Made by a program: the position numbers and the translations under genes. A stretch of DNA of 64,000 nt from Gastracanthus pulcherrimus (taxonomy: Eukaryota > Arthropoda > Insecta > Hymenoptera > Pteromalidae), in contig OX424574.1 of NCBI GenBank assembly GCA_949152435.1, positions 46,297,893 through 46,361,892 on the forward strand, written 5' to 3'. Under the pieces are notes generated by a model that was given only the letters and a program-made list of their open reading frames with translations, searched no databases and was not told where the DNA came from. This document shows positions 9,700 through 22,383 of this stretch, in pieces (position 1 is the stretch's first letter; every line of letters begins with the position of its first letter).

Positions 9700-11050
9700 T
9701 TCCAATTCAGCATGAATTCGAAATGACCGCAGGTTTAGTTGGGAGTGCGCGAGGCAGCACAACAGCACACAGCCAGGCCATAAATAGGGCAATTGGAAAC
9801 TCCGGCGAAACTGCATTAGTCCGTTGCGGCGCGAGCGCAAGAAAAAGCGTCAGCGGCCAATGTATGTAGAAGCGCGCGCGCTTGGAGCCCGCAAGTATAA
9901 AGCCCGAGCGTCTCACCCCCTATATACCCTACAGTCCTATATATAGCAGTTCGCGGCTCGCGCTGCTGCACACTCGTGCGGACTCGTGACGCGGGCGCGC
10001 AATCTCGCGCGCTCTGTACTCGCACCTCGCACACAAACATTACCTCTATGTGGCACGGTAGTGGCAGGGCAGCGGCGCGGCGCGGCTCTCCGCAGATTGG
10101 CTATTGCGTATAGGTGCGCGCCGATGTAGCAATGAGAGGGAGACAGTGCCAGTGCACATAATACCGAAAGCGTGTAAGCGTGTTAACGTCGTCGGCCCCG
10201 GCAGACCTGCATGCGTAATCACGGGGCCCCGCATGAAGATGCTCCCTGCTGTACCTCTCTCTCTCTCTCTCCGTCTCTCTCGTATGCTGCAGTCTGGGCT
10301 GTACACACTGCTACTGTATAACGTGTAATTAGTGCGCGGGGCTGGGGCTGCAGCAGCAGAACTGGGCTAATTATATCGTTACCTGCCTGTCCGGAAGATA
10401 ACGAGGCGCTCGAGTGAAGACCGACACACACACATACACACACACGCGCACGCACACACGTAGGAGGAAATATGAACTGCGCGACCCGGAAGAATTAGCC
10501 TCCTTTAGAGCTCGCTGCGCCAGCTTTGTGTCCTCATCTCCTCTCTTTTCGCATTTTACCATTTCCCTCTTTTTTCGCTGTCTTGCTCTCTTCAGCTGTT
10601 CTCCCCCTGCGCCTCCTTTTCGCGCGCTACTCCTTATACCGCTTATACCCATCCTGCCCCTCACTCTCTGCGCTCTTTATCTTCGTGCTTGGGGAATCTT
10701 GGCTAAAGCCCCTGTGTTTATATTGCCATGAGCGTGCCCTTGTACCCAAGCATGGTAGAGTAGAGCAGAGAGAGGGGGAGCACATCTCGAGACGACGCGA
10801 ACCTTTAACGCCTTGTTTGCTCGCTTCTTAGCGTTATTTTCACTGGGAGCGTAGCAGTAGCAGCGACGTCGTCGTCTGGCTTTGCCTTTGGTAAACAAGC
10901 GATTCGTCTGTTCCGCCGAAAATTCCCTACCTCCCTCGCTACCTCCTCGGCCGAATCTCTGTCTTAATCGCGCACGACGGCCCCCAATTGAGTGGGTCAA
11001 CTCTGCGGTAGATATGAAGTTAGCGTCCAAGCTCATTCAATTAGGAATTC
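9700..11050 (+). promoter_or_regulatory. CpG-rich putative promoter / 5' leader region of kek
   Basis: This GC- and CpG-rich block immediately precedes the receptor gene, whose first coding exon begins at a 3' splice site; a non-coding 5' exon must therefore lie upstream. Candidate promoter elements are a TATA-like CTATATATAG near 9936-9947, a (CT)n tract near 10,254-10,282 of the kind bound by GAGA factor, and a CA-rich tract near 10,422-10,460. I cannot place the transcription start or the 5' exon donor. Short frames on both strands here reflect GC richness, not proteins. Confidence 0.45.
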
Positions 11051-11101
11051 GCTCGTTATTATATTTGAAAGAAAATAATAGTGTTATTTGTTGTGTTGCA
11101 G

Positions 11102-12543
11102 GAGGATGAGAAGAATGAGAGGGTCTCGGAGGGTGGAGGTGCTGGTGTGGCTGGTGTGGCTGGTGTGGCTGGCGCTGGCGACGAGCCAGTGCTCGGGGCA
11201 GGAGGACTGGAACTGCGTGTCGTCGTGCAAGTGCATCTGGGTCTCGGGCAAGAAGACCGCCGAGTGCAAGCGGCAGAACCTCACCGAGATCCCGGCCTCG
11301 CTGTCGAAGGAGATCCAGCACCTGGACCTGACCGGCAACTACATCACCCACCTGCCCGACAAGGCCTTCACCCGCGTCAAGCTGGAGAACCTGCAGAAGC
11401 TCGTGCTGCGCGAGTGCAACATCAAGGCGGTGAACGTCGAGGCCTTCAGCGGGCTGCGCATCGTCATCGAGATCGACCTGTCGGGGAACCGCATCCGGCA
11501 GCTGCACCGGGGCACCTTCAACGAGACCGAGCGCCTGCGCGTCCTCCTGCTCAACCAGAACCGCCTGCAGAAGCTCGACGACGAGCTCTTCCACGACCTG
11601 GCCTTCCTGCAGAAGGTCGAGCTCTCGGACAACCACCTCGTGCAGATCGGCCAGCGGACCTTCCGCAACCTGCCGGGCCTGCTCACCCTGACCCTCGACG
11701 GCAACAACCTGACGCGCCTCGACATGGCGAGCTTCGAGAGCCTGCCCAAGCTGGGCAGCCTGGAGCTGCGCAAGAACCCCTGGAACTGCGACTGCCAGCT
11801 GAAGGCCTTCCGCGACTGGGCGCTCCAGCGCAAGCTCTACACGCGGCCGACGGGCTGCGCGCGGCCCAAGGAGCTCCTCGAGCGCATGTGGGACGAGATC
11901 GAGAGCGACGAGTTCGCCTGCCTGCCGCAGATCCAGAGCATCGGGGCGATGCAGCTGGGCGAGGCGGGCACGGGCCGGGCGCACCTCTGGTGCCGGGCCG
12001 CCGCGACGCCCCGGCCCCGGATCACCTGGGTGCACCGCCAGCGCGTCCTGGCCAACGGGACCAAGCGCCACGCGACCGAGCGCTCCTACCTGCTGCGGCA
12101 GACCGAGGAGTGGGCCAACCTCAGCATCCCGGACCTCCTCCTGTCCGACAAGGGCGAGTACATCTGCATCGCCAAGAACTTTGCCGGGAGCGCCGAGCGC
12201 AACGTCAGCCTGGTCGTGCTGGGCGAGGGGGCCGCCGGCCGCGACAGCATGATCGGCCTGCCCCTGGCCATCGGCCTCGGCCTCGTCGCCTTCCTCTTCC
12301 TCCTCGTGGCGCTCGCGCTCTGCCTCTGCTACTGCAGGCGCCGGCGCTCGCACCACGACGAGAAGAGCGCCGAGGCCGCCTCGCTCGACCACCACGGCCT
12401 CGGCGAGCAGGAGAAGTCCCTCATCACCGCCATCAACCCCGTGGTCAAGCCGCCCCGGAGGTACGAGGCGCCCTCCGTCACCTCGCACGCCACCGAGATG
12501 ACCGAGCTCAATCGCACCCTGCTCGACAATGACTCCGTCTTTG
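11102..12543 (+). CDS. kek: kek exon with ectodomain and TM (coding from 11106)
   Basis: The exon opens after a good acceptor (TTGTGTTGCAG, AG at 11100-11101) four bases before ATG 11106; a second in-frame ATG lies at 11115. Encoded: signal peptide with a VWLVWLVWL core (about 10-28), LRRNT (cysteines from C37), six LRRs (about 62-220), LRRCT (NPWNCDC with C228, to C272), Ig domain (C296 to C354 in GEYIC), and a TM helix at about 383-408 followed by a CRRRR stop-transfer. The start of the tail includes KPPRRYEAPSVTSHATEM and LDNDSVF. The donor is G|GTAACT at 12544, phase 1. Confidence 0.95.
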
Positions 12544-13435
12544 GTAACTCAACGAACCTACGTCTATCCATTTTACATCTCCCAAGTTCATTTTCAATTT
12601 CGCTACTTTCCTTTCCTTTCAAATTATTATTTTCACCGCAACATTTAATGGATAAAATTGACAATTTTAAGAATAATTTTATTCTACAAATCAACCTTTT
12701 TAAAGTCATAAATTGCTTTCGGTCTAAATGCTTAGTCCAATACTTCAAATATAACTGAAATTTATCAAATTTATTAAATGCACCATAGATCACTTAAAAG
12801 TAAAAAATTTTAGATTATAGAAAAGCAACTTTTATAGCCTCAATTCAGTCAGTTCCTGGTTTAATGAAAAAGGGTTTTATCATACATCTGATTTATCCGA
12901 TGTTCATCTTTTATGACTTTTAAGAGGTAACATTTTTTGACATTTTAACTTAAATTTCCTGTAATTGAAAATAAAAAGTTTTTGCCCCCAGCCGATATTT
13001 TTGCAATTAATATAACTATACGTAGTTTCTAATGCACGAATTGTAAGCTCTGAGTGATAAAAATTCTTGAATTTCCAGCCGACGGAGTTGGCAGCGTAGT
13101 AGGCGTCCTGGCCAACGGTCTGAACGAGGAGGAGCGGGGTCGCGCGACCCCCGAGTTGGACCCGTCGATCGGCGGCCACATTGCCGGTGGCGGCGGTGTC
13201 CTCGGCAGCGGCGGGAGCGGCGGCATCGACATCAGCGGCATGATCGGCGTAGGCGGCGGCCACGGGGGCAGCGTCATCAGCGGCCTGGGCACGCTGTCGC
13301 GCAACACCACGCCCTACAGACAGTACCCGCCGGACCTGCTGGCCTTCTCGGCCGGTCGCAACTCGTCGCCGACGAGCCAGGCCTCCACGGCCCCCGACAG
13401 CTCGCGTCTACCCAGCCAGCATCCGCAGCTTCAGC

Positions 13436-13469
<34 letters not shown>

Positions 13470-16400
13470 CCCGGTGAGATTCGGCTCGCCCTCGTCGCCG
13501 GTGGCCACGGGCCTCGTCATCGCGGCCTACACGCCCATCGGCTTCAAGACGTTGCCGCACCCGGCGCGCGCCAGCTCCGCAACTCCCTACAGCCTCGGAC
13601 ACCATCATCCCTCGATGCCCAGACACGGCTACGGCACCATACCCAGGCGGCCCAGGGCGCCCAGCTGGAGCAGCGGCCCGCCCACCTCGCCCACCGAACG
13701 TGGTGAGTCTCCTACAAGCTTGCCCCATCCGCCTCTCTGGGACTTACTTTTCAGCCTCTTTCCTGCATGATTTTATCCATCTGCTGTTTTTATCGAGGCC
13801 TGCTACGGACGCCGATCCAACCCTACTCGGCGTTTATCTTCTCTGCTCGATGTTTCAATCTTTCACAGAGATTACCTTGATTCTCCTCGTTCAATCGTTG
13901 ACAAGTTCTAACCCAACCCACGATTGTCAAATGAAAAATCAGCGACCGATACTACTATAATAAAAGTTATTTTCATTCATGAATTTAATAAAATTTGACT
14001 AGCTTAATCGAAAAAAGAATAGCTTTGTTAATTGTTCATTTATAAATTTGCCTTTTATATGCTAGACTGAACAAAACCATTTTTACAATTTAATTAATGC
14101 TTCAGAACATGGACACAAACGTTCTTTATTTTAAATGAAACAAACACATTTGTAGCAGAAATCTAGGTGAATTAAATTTTGACGGTAAAACGGATTTTCC
14201 TAACTAGCCTTTCAAACTTTTATTCCACAGTAATTAAAATTGTGAAACTTCAGTTCGAGCGAAAAAGAAATAGAATCCTGCTAATTTTCAACTTTTCCGC
14301 GAGCACTAGGAAGAATTGGAAAAGTAGTTCACGTCTACGTGAAACATCACATAATGAATTGTAGCTCAATCGGTGCTTATATCTTATGTATCTAGGCGGG
14401 TCACGTTCAAAACAATTTCAGTACGAACAGTTTAATAATCAAAATAGAGTAGCTTATAAGTAGCTATTGATGGTCCATAATTATTGGACATACATATATG
14501 CAGACATACCGACAAGGCATTTCATGACAACAAAATAATGGATAGACAAATTTAAATAAGTTAAAAAAGGTTATAAATTCTTTTTAAATTAGAGAATATA
14601 TTATTTATCTGAATAAAAACTGTTCACTCCAATCAAAGTTATAAATTTGACTTTAATATTTTCGCATAGATTATTACCATACAATTTAATATTTAAATTC
14701 ACAAACTGTGTGAAAAATATGAATTATTCTTGAGAACAACATTTTACACAATTTTTTCTAAATATCAAGCTATTTTTGATATCGTTTAACTTTTGTTTAA
14801 AGTTACTAGGAAATATTTATTTCAATTTAAAATTATATAGGCTGTTTGCTGCTGTGAGTAATAGTTACTTGTTATGATTCAATTTGAATAAATAAAAATT
14901 TATATTTTGATAATTAGAGTACCTATATATGAAAACTGTTTGTGAAGTTGTCTTCGATCATTAGTAAAACGAATATTGCGATTGTGATTTTTTTAACGCA
15001 ATTTCAAACGATCTCAAATTTTATATTTTTATGTTTCATGTCTTACTAACTGGTCTGCTTCTACTCATGCTTTGATGCCCTGCGTTTACTTTCGGAAAGT
15101 TTTGAGTGCGCTATAAATACAACATTCATAAGCTATAACATAGTAATTCAAATTAAGCAACTTATAAAGAAAAATCTTCATTTTATATAAGGTTAATTTT
15201 CAATATTAAATTATGTATTATTTATTTCTCTTTAGGTTAGTTATGCATAATGTGTATAAAGGAATTTAAAAATGATTTATATAATATGACGATATTTTAA
15301 CTGAAATTACTTGAGGAATAAAAAAATATCGATTATTATTTATTCAAATTATAAAACTGCTGCAATATAAAAGTTATTGAAGTTCCGGAATGCATTTGCT
15401 TATTGTTTAAACACTTGAATTAATTCATAAAATTATTTTCATGTAATAAGTAGCCTTACGTTAAAAAGAGAAATACGTTTTTTTCAAGATTCATTTAGGG
15501 AGTTATTGGATAGAAAATTTTAATATTTACCGAAAAAATTGTATGTGAAGTTTATAATTCAAATACAAGAATAATTATTAAAATTACGTTTATCAATCTC
15601 CCCAAGTAAAGTTTGGATTAAAAGAAAAAATGAATGAAATGACTTTCTTTTTCTTCTTTTCATATTTTATTTTCCCTATATTCAAACTAGACTTGGATAA
15701 ATCGATTAATTCAATTTCAGTAATATATTAAAAGTAATCCAGTAAAAAACGAAAGTTTACAATATCAGAATATAAGAATTTGCTAACCAACACTTGCAAT
15801 AAAAAATAGATTCTTGAAAAAGCTTCTCGATGGGATATAGTATATCTCTAGATTATTATGCCATTAATAAAAGTTTAATATGGTATTTAAAATTATGCAA
15901 TCCTCGAAACGTAAAATTTACTCAAGTAAGCTTTGAATATTTTTTTCATTAATAAATTATATTCATCATTTTTAAACTAAACGTTTCCTTGGTAGATTAT
16001 ACTATATATATATATATATATATATAGTTGAATCTATATATTTGAATTACTAAGATGAAGAACCCTGGTAGAAAATTAACGAGTCGAATTACTTAAGATA
16101 TCAACAATTAGCTAATCTCGTTAGCTAATCTTAACTAATATTAAGGATAAAATCAAGCTTAGGATTCGCTAAGAGATCCAAATTATACAGATAAAAAAAT
16201 TGCAGTATATAATTAAAAATATTTTTTATTTATCACGTACATCAAATCAAAAGCGCATGCTCCAATTTAATTCTCAGTAAAATACAGCAGACCGTTACAC
16301 CGCGTCGCATATTTAAATCGGAGTTGCAATTTATTTCGGAGTCTCATCATTGGATTACACGTGATTGTTTAGATTAAAAACCCTAATTTATTTATATTGT

Positions 16401-19400
16401 TAATTTTTTAAAGCAATTGAGTAATTTATTAACTATAATTGTTAGCAAACGCAATATTTTCAAAAAATATAAATCATTTAATAACCTAAAAATGATGTAA
16501 CGATCAACGGACTATAACCATTAATAGTGTCATATATCTAACTAATATAGATGTTAAGAGTACAAAAAAACATGAAACTAAAAAAAATTGTCCCAAAAAC
16601 CCCTCGCGCGACTTAGAATTGAACGTTTCAAAGTAAACGTTCTTCAGACGAAACGAACAAACTTATATATATTTTGTGTAGAATTGTTGTTCGCAAAAGC
16701 GCGAAAACGTTTTACTTCACCATAACCCGGAATATTTATTTACAAAGTGGGGATAGATTTGAAAGCTGAATGTACATACATTTTAATCATTTATAATTAA
16801 ACACTTATTATCAAATAGTTACTCTGATAACTAAACTTAATCGATTCATTATTAAAAACTTCTGAATATATTTTTTAAATTAACGAGTTTTTAACTAGTC
16901 CGTAACGAAAAAACGTCGCCAGGTACCGGGGTTTTTAGCTAATTCCTTAAGGATATATTAACTAATCCATATAAAATTACTTAAACAATAGCTGAGAACT
17001 CCTTAACGTTTCTACCAGGGAATACGAGATTACTATAATGATATACAGATATAACTATATATAATTTTCTAACAGGAGTTTATTAATTTTTTATTATCAG
17101 TTTGCTTGCTTTATTATTTTGTAGCTTATGATTTATAATTTTTATATATTTATTTATATTATTTATGTCTTATGATTTTACTTTATGAGTTTATTACCAG
17201 TGTATATATTTTGCAGTGGAGAAAAAACAAAAATTATCTATTTAATATTAATAAGAGTAAAATAGTTTCTAAAATGTATTAAAAAAGTAAATTGTGCTGG
17301 TAATAAATGAATATTTAATTTAAGTGAAATGCCTATATAAAATATTTTTTATTTGATAGATGTACGCATGCATTATTGAATGAAATTTAGGATACTACTT
17401 ACAATAACTGTTAGTTACAATAACTACTCACAATAGCTGTAACAAAAGAAGTAAACAGTATAATTGAATAAAGTGGTATTCTAAGTTTTAAAGAAAGAAG
17501 TTCTGTATAATACACATATAAAAGGCTGATTGTCAGACTTAAAAAGGTAGTAGGTCCGTCATTTAGAGCATTACAATATTTCTCAATTCATAATAGATAA
17601 GTTAAGGTATGACTCTAGTGTTTAAAAAAAATCCGCTATTGTTGAGTATTAATTTTGACCAAGTTTCAAGCCATTTTACCATACCCCCTTCATTTTATAC
17701 CACAATTAGTATTAATTTTTACCAATATTAGTAATATTGCAAAATGTAGTACGCGCACACAACGTTAAACTTGGCTATTCAAAATCTTTCTATATGTTTT
17801 AGAAGCACTAACAAACCAAAATTATCACTCTATAAAGTGTGTTGATTCTTAATTTTTCGAAAAAAAACTATTACAATATAGTAAATAACGACCTTTAGAA
17901 CTTGTATATATACTATAAACCACCTTTTTAGGTTAAAAAACTTAGTTTCAATAAAAATACGTTTTACGATTAAATTTCGTACGTTATATAATATAACTTG
18001 TTTGTCCAAAAAACACCAGAGTCCTCCCTTAATAAAAAACATGAAGTTAACGGTGAGTCTAAATCTTTTAAAATCTTATTATTCACTGGATGTCCGAGTA
18101 AAGCCTTGCCTTACTACTTGCACACACACGCGAAGAGGTACTTACACTCTGGATCCTCAAATGAAATAAATAAAAAAACGCTTGCTCTAAGTGAATGCTC
18201 CGTCAATGCACGTCTGTTGACGGAGAAGGAATAGCTTAGATCGAATCGAGCAGGCGAGGTCCGAAAAGCAAAGCTAAATGCCAGTTGACGATTGCGCAGA
18301 GATTCCGGAGCCGGTGTACGACAATCTGGGCCTGCGCACGACCGCGGACGGCAGCTCGGCCCTCTCGCTGAACAAGAGCCCGGAGCCGGGCCTGTCGATG
18401 CGGGGCCGGCCGCTGCCCGCGACGCCCGGCACTCCCACCTCCTCGCACAACGGCCACACGCTGACGCTGCCGCGCGCCCCGCGCGCCCTGCCCGCCCTCC
18501 AGCTGAACCGCTCGGCGCCGGAGGGCGCGCCCGAGTGGCCCCTGGACCTCGTCGCCGAGCACGAGCAGCCGCAGCAGACGGACAACAAGAGCAGCCCCGG
18601 CACGCGCAAGGTGCCTCCGAGGCCGCCACCCAAGCCCAAGAAGAAGAGCGCCAATGGGCCTCTCTACGAGGACGAGGGCGAGGACGGCACAGAGGTGCGT
18701 CTCTGCTCTTTTTTTTATTCTATTCTTACTCGAGACATTAACTTTTCCTTGCATAACCATGCTCTCGGATAGTCAAGAATTTTAAATATTTAGAATACTT
18801 TGTAATAGATTGAATTTTCCATATACTAAAGTCAATGATTTCAATATTCGGGACTCTGTTTTAAATTACTTTTAGTTTATCTTTTGCTATCAATTTTTAA
18901 ATTCTTTTCCTTTAAAATTCAATTTTATTACATACAAAATAGAGTTTGTGTCTCTATAGGGCAAATTTATGATATTCTTAGTAGTATAAAAGTCTGATTA
19001 CTATTTTATATAGGCACTGCCACGAATCTGTCCATTTTATCATGTGACATATACGAAAAATTGAAGTTACAGCAGAACATTAGGGTAAGTGTACCTATTA
19101 TCGCGGGTGTACGTATTATTGCGTTTCTTTTTCTTTACATACTAAAATATGAAAACGTATATTTTTTGGTTCTAAAAATTTTTGTATAATCAAGTAAAAA
19201 CATATTCTATCAAATTGAAAAACTAAAATTTTAATTTTAATTTGATATTTGTAATATTTATTTGAAATACGATGCTTTAAATATGGTGTAAAATGGGCCA
19301 TTTAACTTCCACTCTTGCAATCAAAGTGCTCTTATTCAAATGCTTCTAGAACTCGCTAACTTATTTAAATTGGATGAAGAAATACTTTTTTTTGTTATTT

Positions 19401-19490
19401 ATAGACCTTATTAGTATATTCAATGTAAAAAGATATAGTTCGTACCTTTTTGTTAAATAAATAAGCCTACCATACTACCGTGGCGTCAGT

Positions 19491-19553
<63 letters not shown>

Positions 19554-22323
19554 TCTATCTCTTTTCCACTTCCTACAGAGTGTTTGTTTACAAAACGATT
19601 TTCAACAAAGAAATATCCTAATGATCGCGTAGAAAATGTCACAACAGAATCTATATACGGAAATAGTACATTACGTAACAAGGGCAAAAAGTCGAATATT
19701 TTTGTCGCGGGTGAGTTTACTGCCCGAGCAGGCGAAGCGACGAACAGTATCATCCGAGGGAAAAATCGACTTTTTTCTCGAGTTACATATAGTACTTTAT
19801 GCCTATCTCAACTGTGGCCATTTTTAGACTCGGAAAACGGGACTAATGGACTGTTAAAAGACAACATTGTTAAAAGACAACATTGTTAAAAGACAATCGA
19901 AAATCAGGGTTATTGGTAGAACTTGATGCAATGAAGGAATTTAGACTAGTTTCTAGTGAAGTAACTTTTTTCCCGCAACTGCATGAAAAAAGTGATTTGC
20001 GGGCAATAAATTGTTTCAATATAAATTTCTCTACTCTAACACATTATTTTAAATTGTTATATTTCTTTCTTATGAATAGCTCAAAAAAATGGGTTTATCC
20101 ATCATCCATTGTTGTTAAAAGATAAATTACCAGCAATTATAAGCTTGTAATCAAAGATTACATTATCTATCGTTTTCAAAATATTAAAATAGAAAAATCG
20201 TTATAAAACAAAAATAAATCGAGGAATCTTTAATTTTTTTCTTCTGATTTCGTATGTTTATCAAAACAACAATTAAAAATTGATTTGATTAATATAAAAT
20301 GACCGTGACATCTTCGAGATATAAGCAATAAAATTAAAAAATAGAACCTCAAATATCTTGAAAGATAAGAGACTTACAGTCTTGACGAAGACTCCAAGCT
20401 CAGCTAAGAGATAGTAAAAAGCTCCTTTTTAGCTCAATTTATTTTAAACATTTTCCATCATATGTTTCTGAGATATCGCCATTTAAACAAAAAATTACAT
20501 TTTCGTGTATAATAAAAGAAAAAAGATAGTTTATAGAAAATTTCGCGTCTTTTATTCTCTTTCAAATGCAATTACACTGATCATATTATTTCTTTATACC
20601 AAAATAATATACCTCATTTATTTCAGAAAAACGTAAAATCGAAAAATCTATGTAAAACAAAGACGAGTCGATGAATCTTGAAATTTCTTTCTAATTCTAA
20701 TTCCGAATCCTGATTAAAAAATTAAAAAAATTAGTCCGAGTTGGCAAAAGATGACCGCGTCATTCTCGAGATATAAGCGATCAAAAGAAAGTTTGAAAAA
20801 GAAACATAACCTCAAAAATCTTGAAAAATGAAAGTCCTCATGATCTGGGCAAATAACTTAACTAAGAGATAGTTAAAAGCTACCTTTCTGGAAATTTTGA
20901 AAAAGAATAATGCAGTTTTACTCAAGATATCGTTCAACATAGAAAATTGATCAGTTTTACAAAATAATTTCTTTCTCAACAAAAGAAAAATAAAATGGCT
21001 CAAAAATTTTACTGAACATTTATCTGCATATTCCTAATTATCTCAAATTTTTTCAAAAACCTTTCTTCATATGTTTCTTAGATATTACCGTTTAAACATA
21101 AAATGACGTTTTGGTGTATAACAAAAGATGGGAATTACCTTATCCAAACTTTTAGGTCGGAAAAGTTAGGTAATTTTATGCTATTTCAAATGCCTTTTCG
21201 CTGGTTTGAAGATATTTTTTCTAATGTATTAAAAACGTTGCCAAGTGTTTTGGCTAACTATTTTCATTTAGAGATTTGTTCCCTACTGAAAAATGAGTAT
21301 TATTAAAAGACTGAATTATCGTTATTTTTTCTTTCATTGAAAAAAAAAATGCATAACATACAAAAACGCAACATTTTATAAAATCACTAATTTAAAAATT
21401 TTACTACTACTTAACATATACTAGTTCCCAAATTCCATCATCAAAATAGTTTACATGTTATAATTTTTCTATGATGTATTATAGATAGATAAATATTTAT
21501 TATTAAAAAATAAATTAAGTCAATATTAAATTATTTAAAAAAAAACACAAAATATATGTTAATATAACATCTTTGCAGTTTTTTTTATTCTTTCGTGCAA
21601 TATAATGCGAAAAGTTGGCTAAAAGTGTAAGATAGTAAATCTCATATATAATAATACTTAATATCTACAAGAGAAAGCACAATGATAAAGCTTAGAGATG
21701 TCTTGATATACACGGAGAAAAAGTATTGTTTAAATCGAATAATCTCTAATATCTCAGAAGATTATGAACCAAATTGGCTCAAAAATATTCAGCCAATAAC
21801 CTGACACTTAACAAATATTCTCTAAAATTTGCAAGTCATTACAGCAAGAATTACTCAAATTATCGTTGTAAAAATAATGCATTCTTTTCACATTTTATTT
21901 TTTTTTCTCAGAAAACAAATCGTCTTATTACCTACAAATTTACACGAATATACCTGTTTATAAAACAATTATCAGTAAAAATTTCTCTGACTTTTATCTA
22001 AAAGTCTTCGAGTAATAAATGTTGAAAATAAAATTTTGTCACAGTATAGCATCTGAAAAACGATTCATATAAAATCCTTTCCGATTCTTAAATGAAGGAT
22101 TTTATGAGTACTTTATTGTGTTAAAAATTTGCTTTCCTAAAACGATTCCTGCATTGAAAAATCTTGAAAAGTGGCCAAAAAAAAATTATTTGATTATTTT
22201 TGTTGAAACTGTCAACCACCGGATATTGATAGCAAACATTTGTGCAAAGTTCGGGAAAGTAATACAGCAGATTGAACTAATGGTGATATGCTACATACTA
22301 ACACAAACACACACACACACACA

Positions 22324-22383
<60 letters not shown>

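Noticed and set aside
11037..12532. Long open frames (483 codons) on both strands over the first kek coding exon
   Set aside because: They are shadows of a GC-rich, strongly codon-biased exon. The protein with signal peptide, LRRs, Ig and TM is in only one frame.
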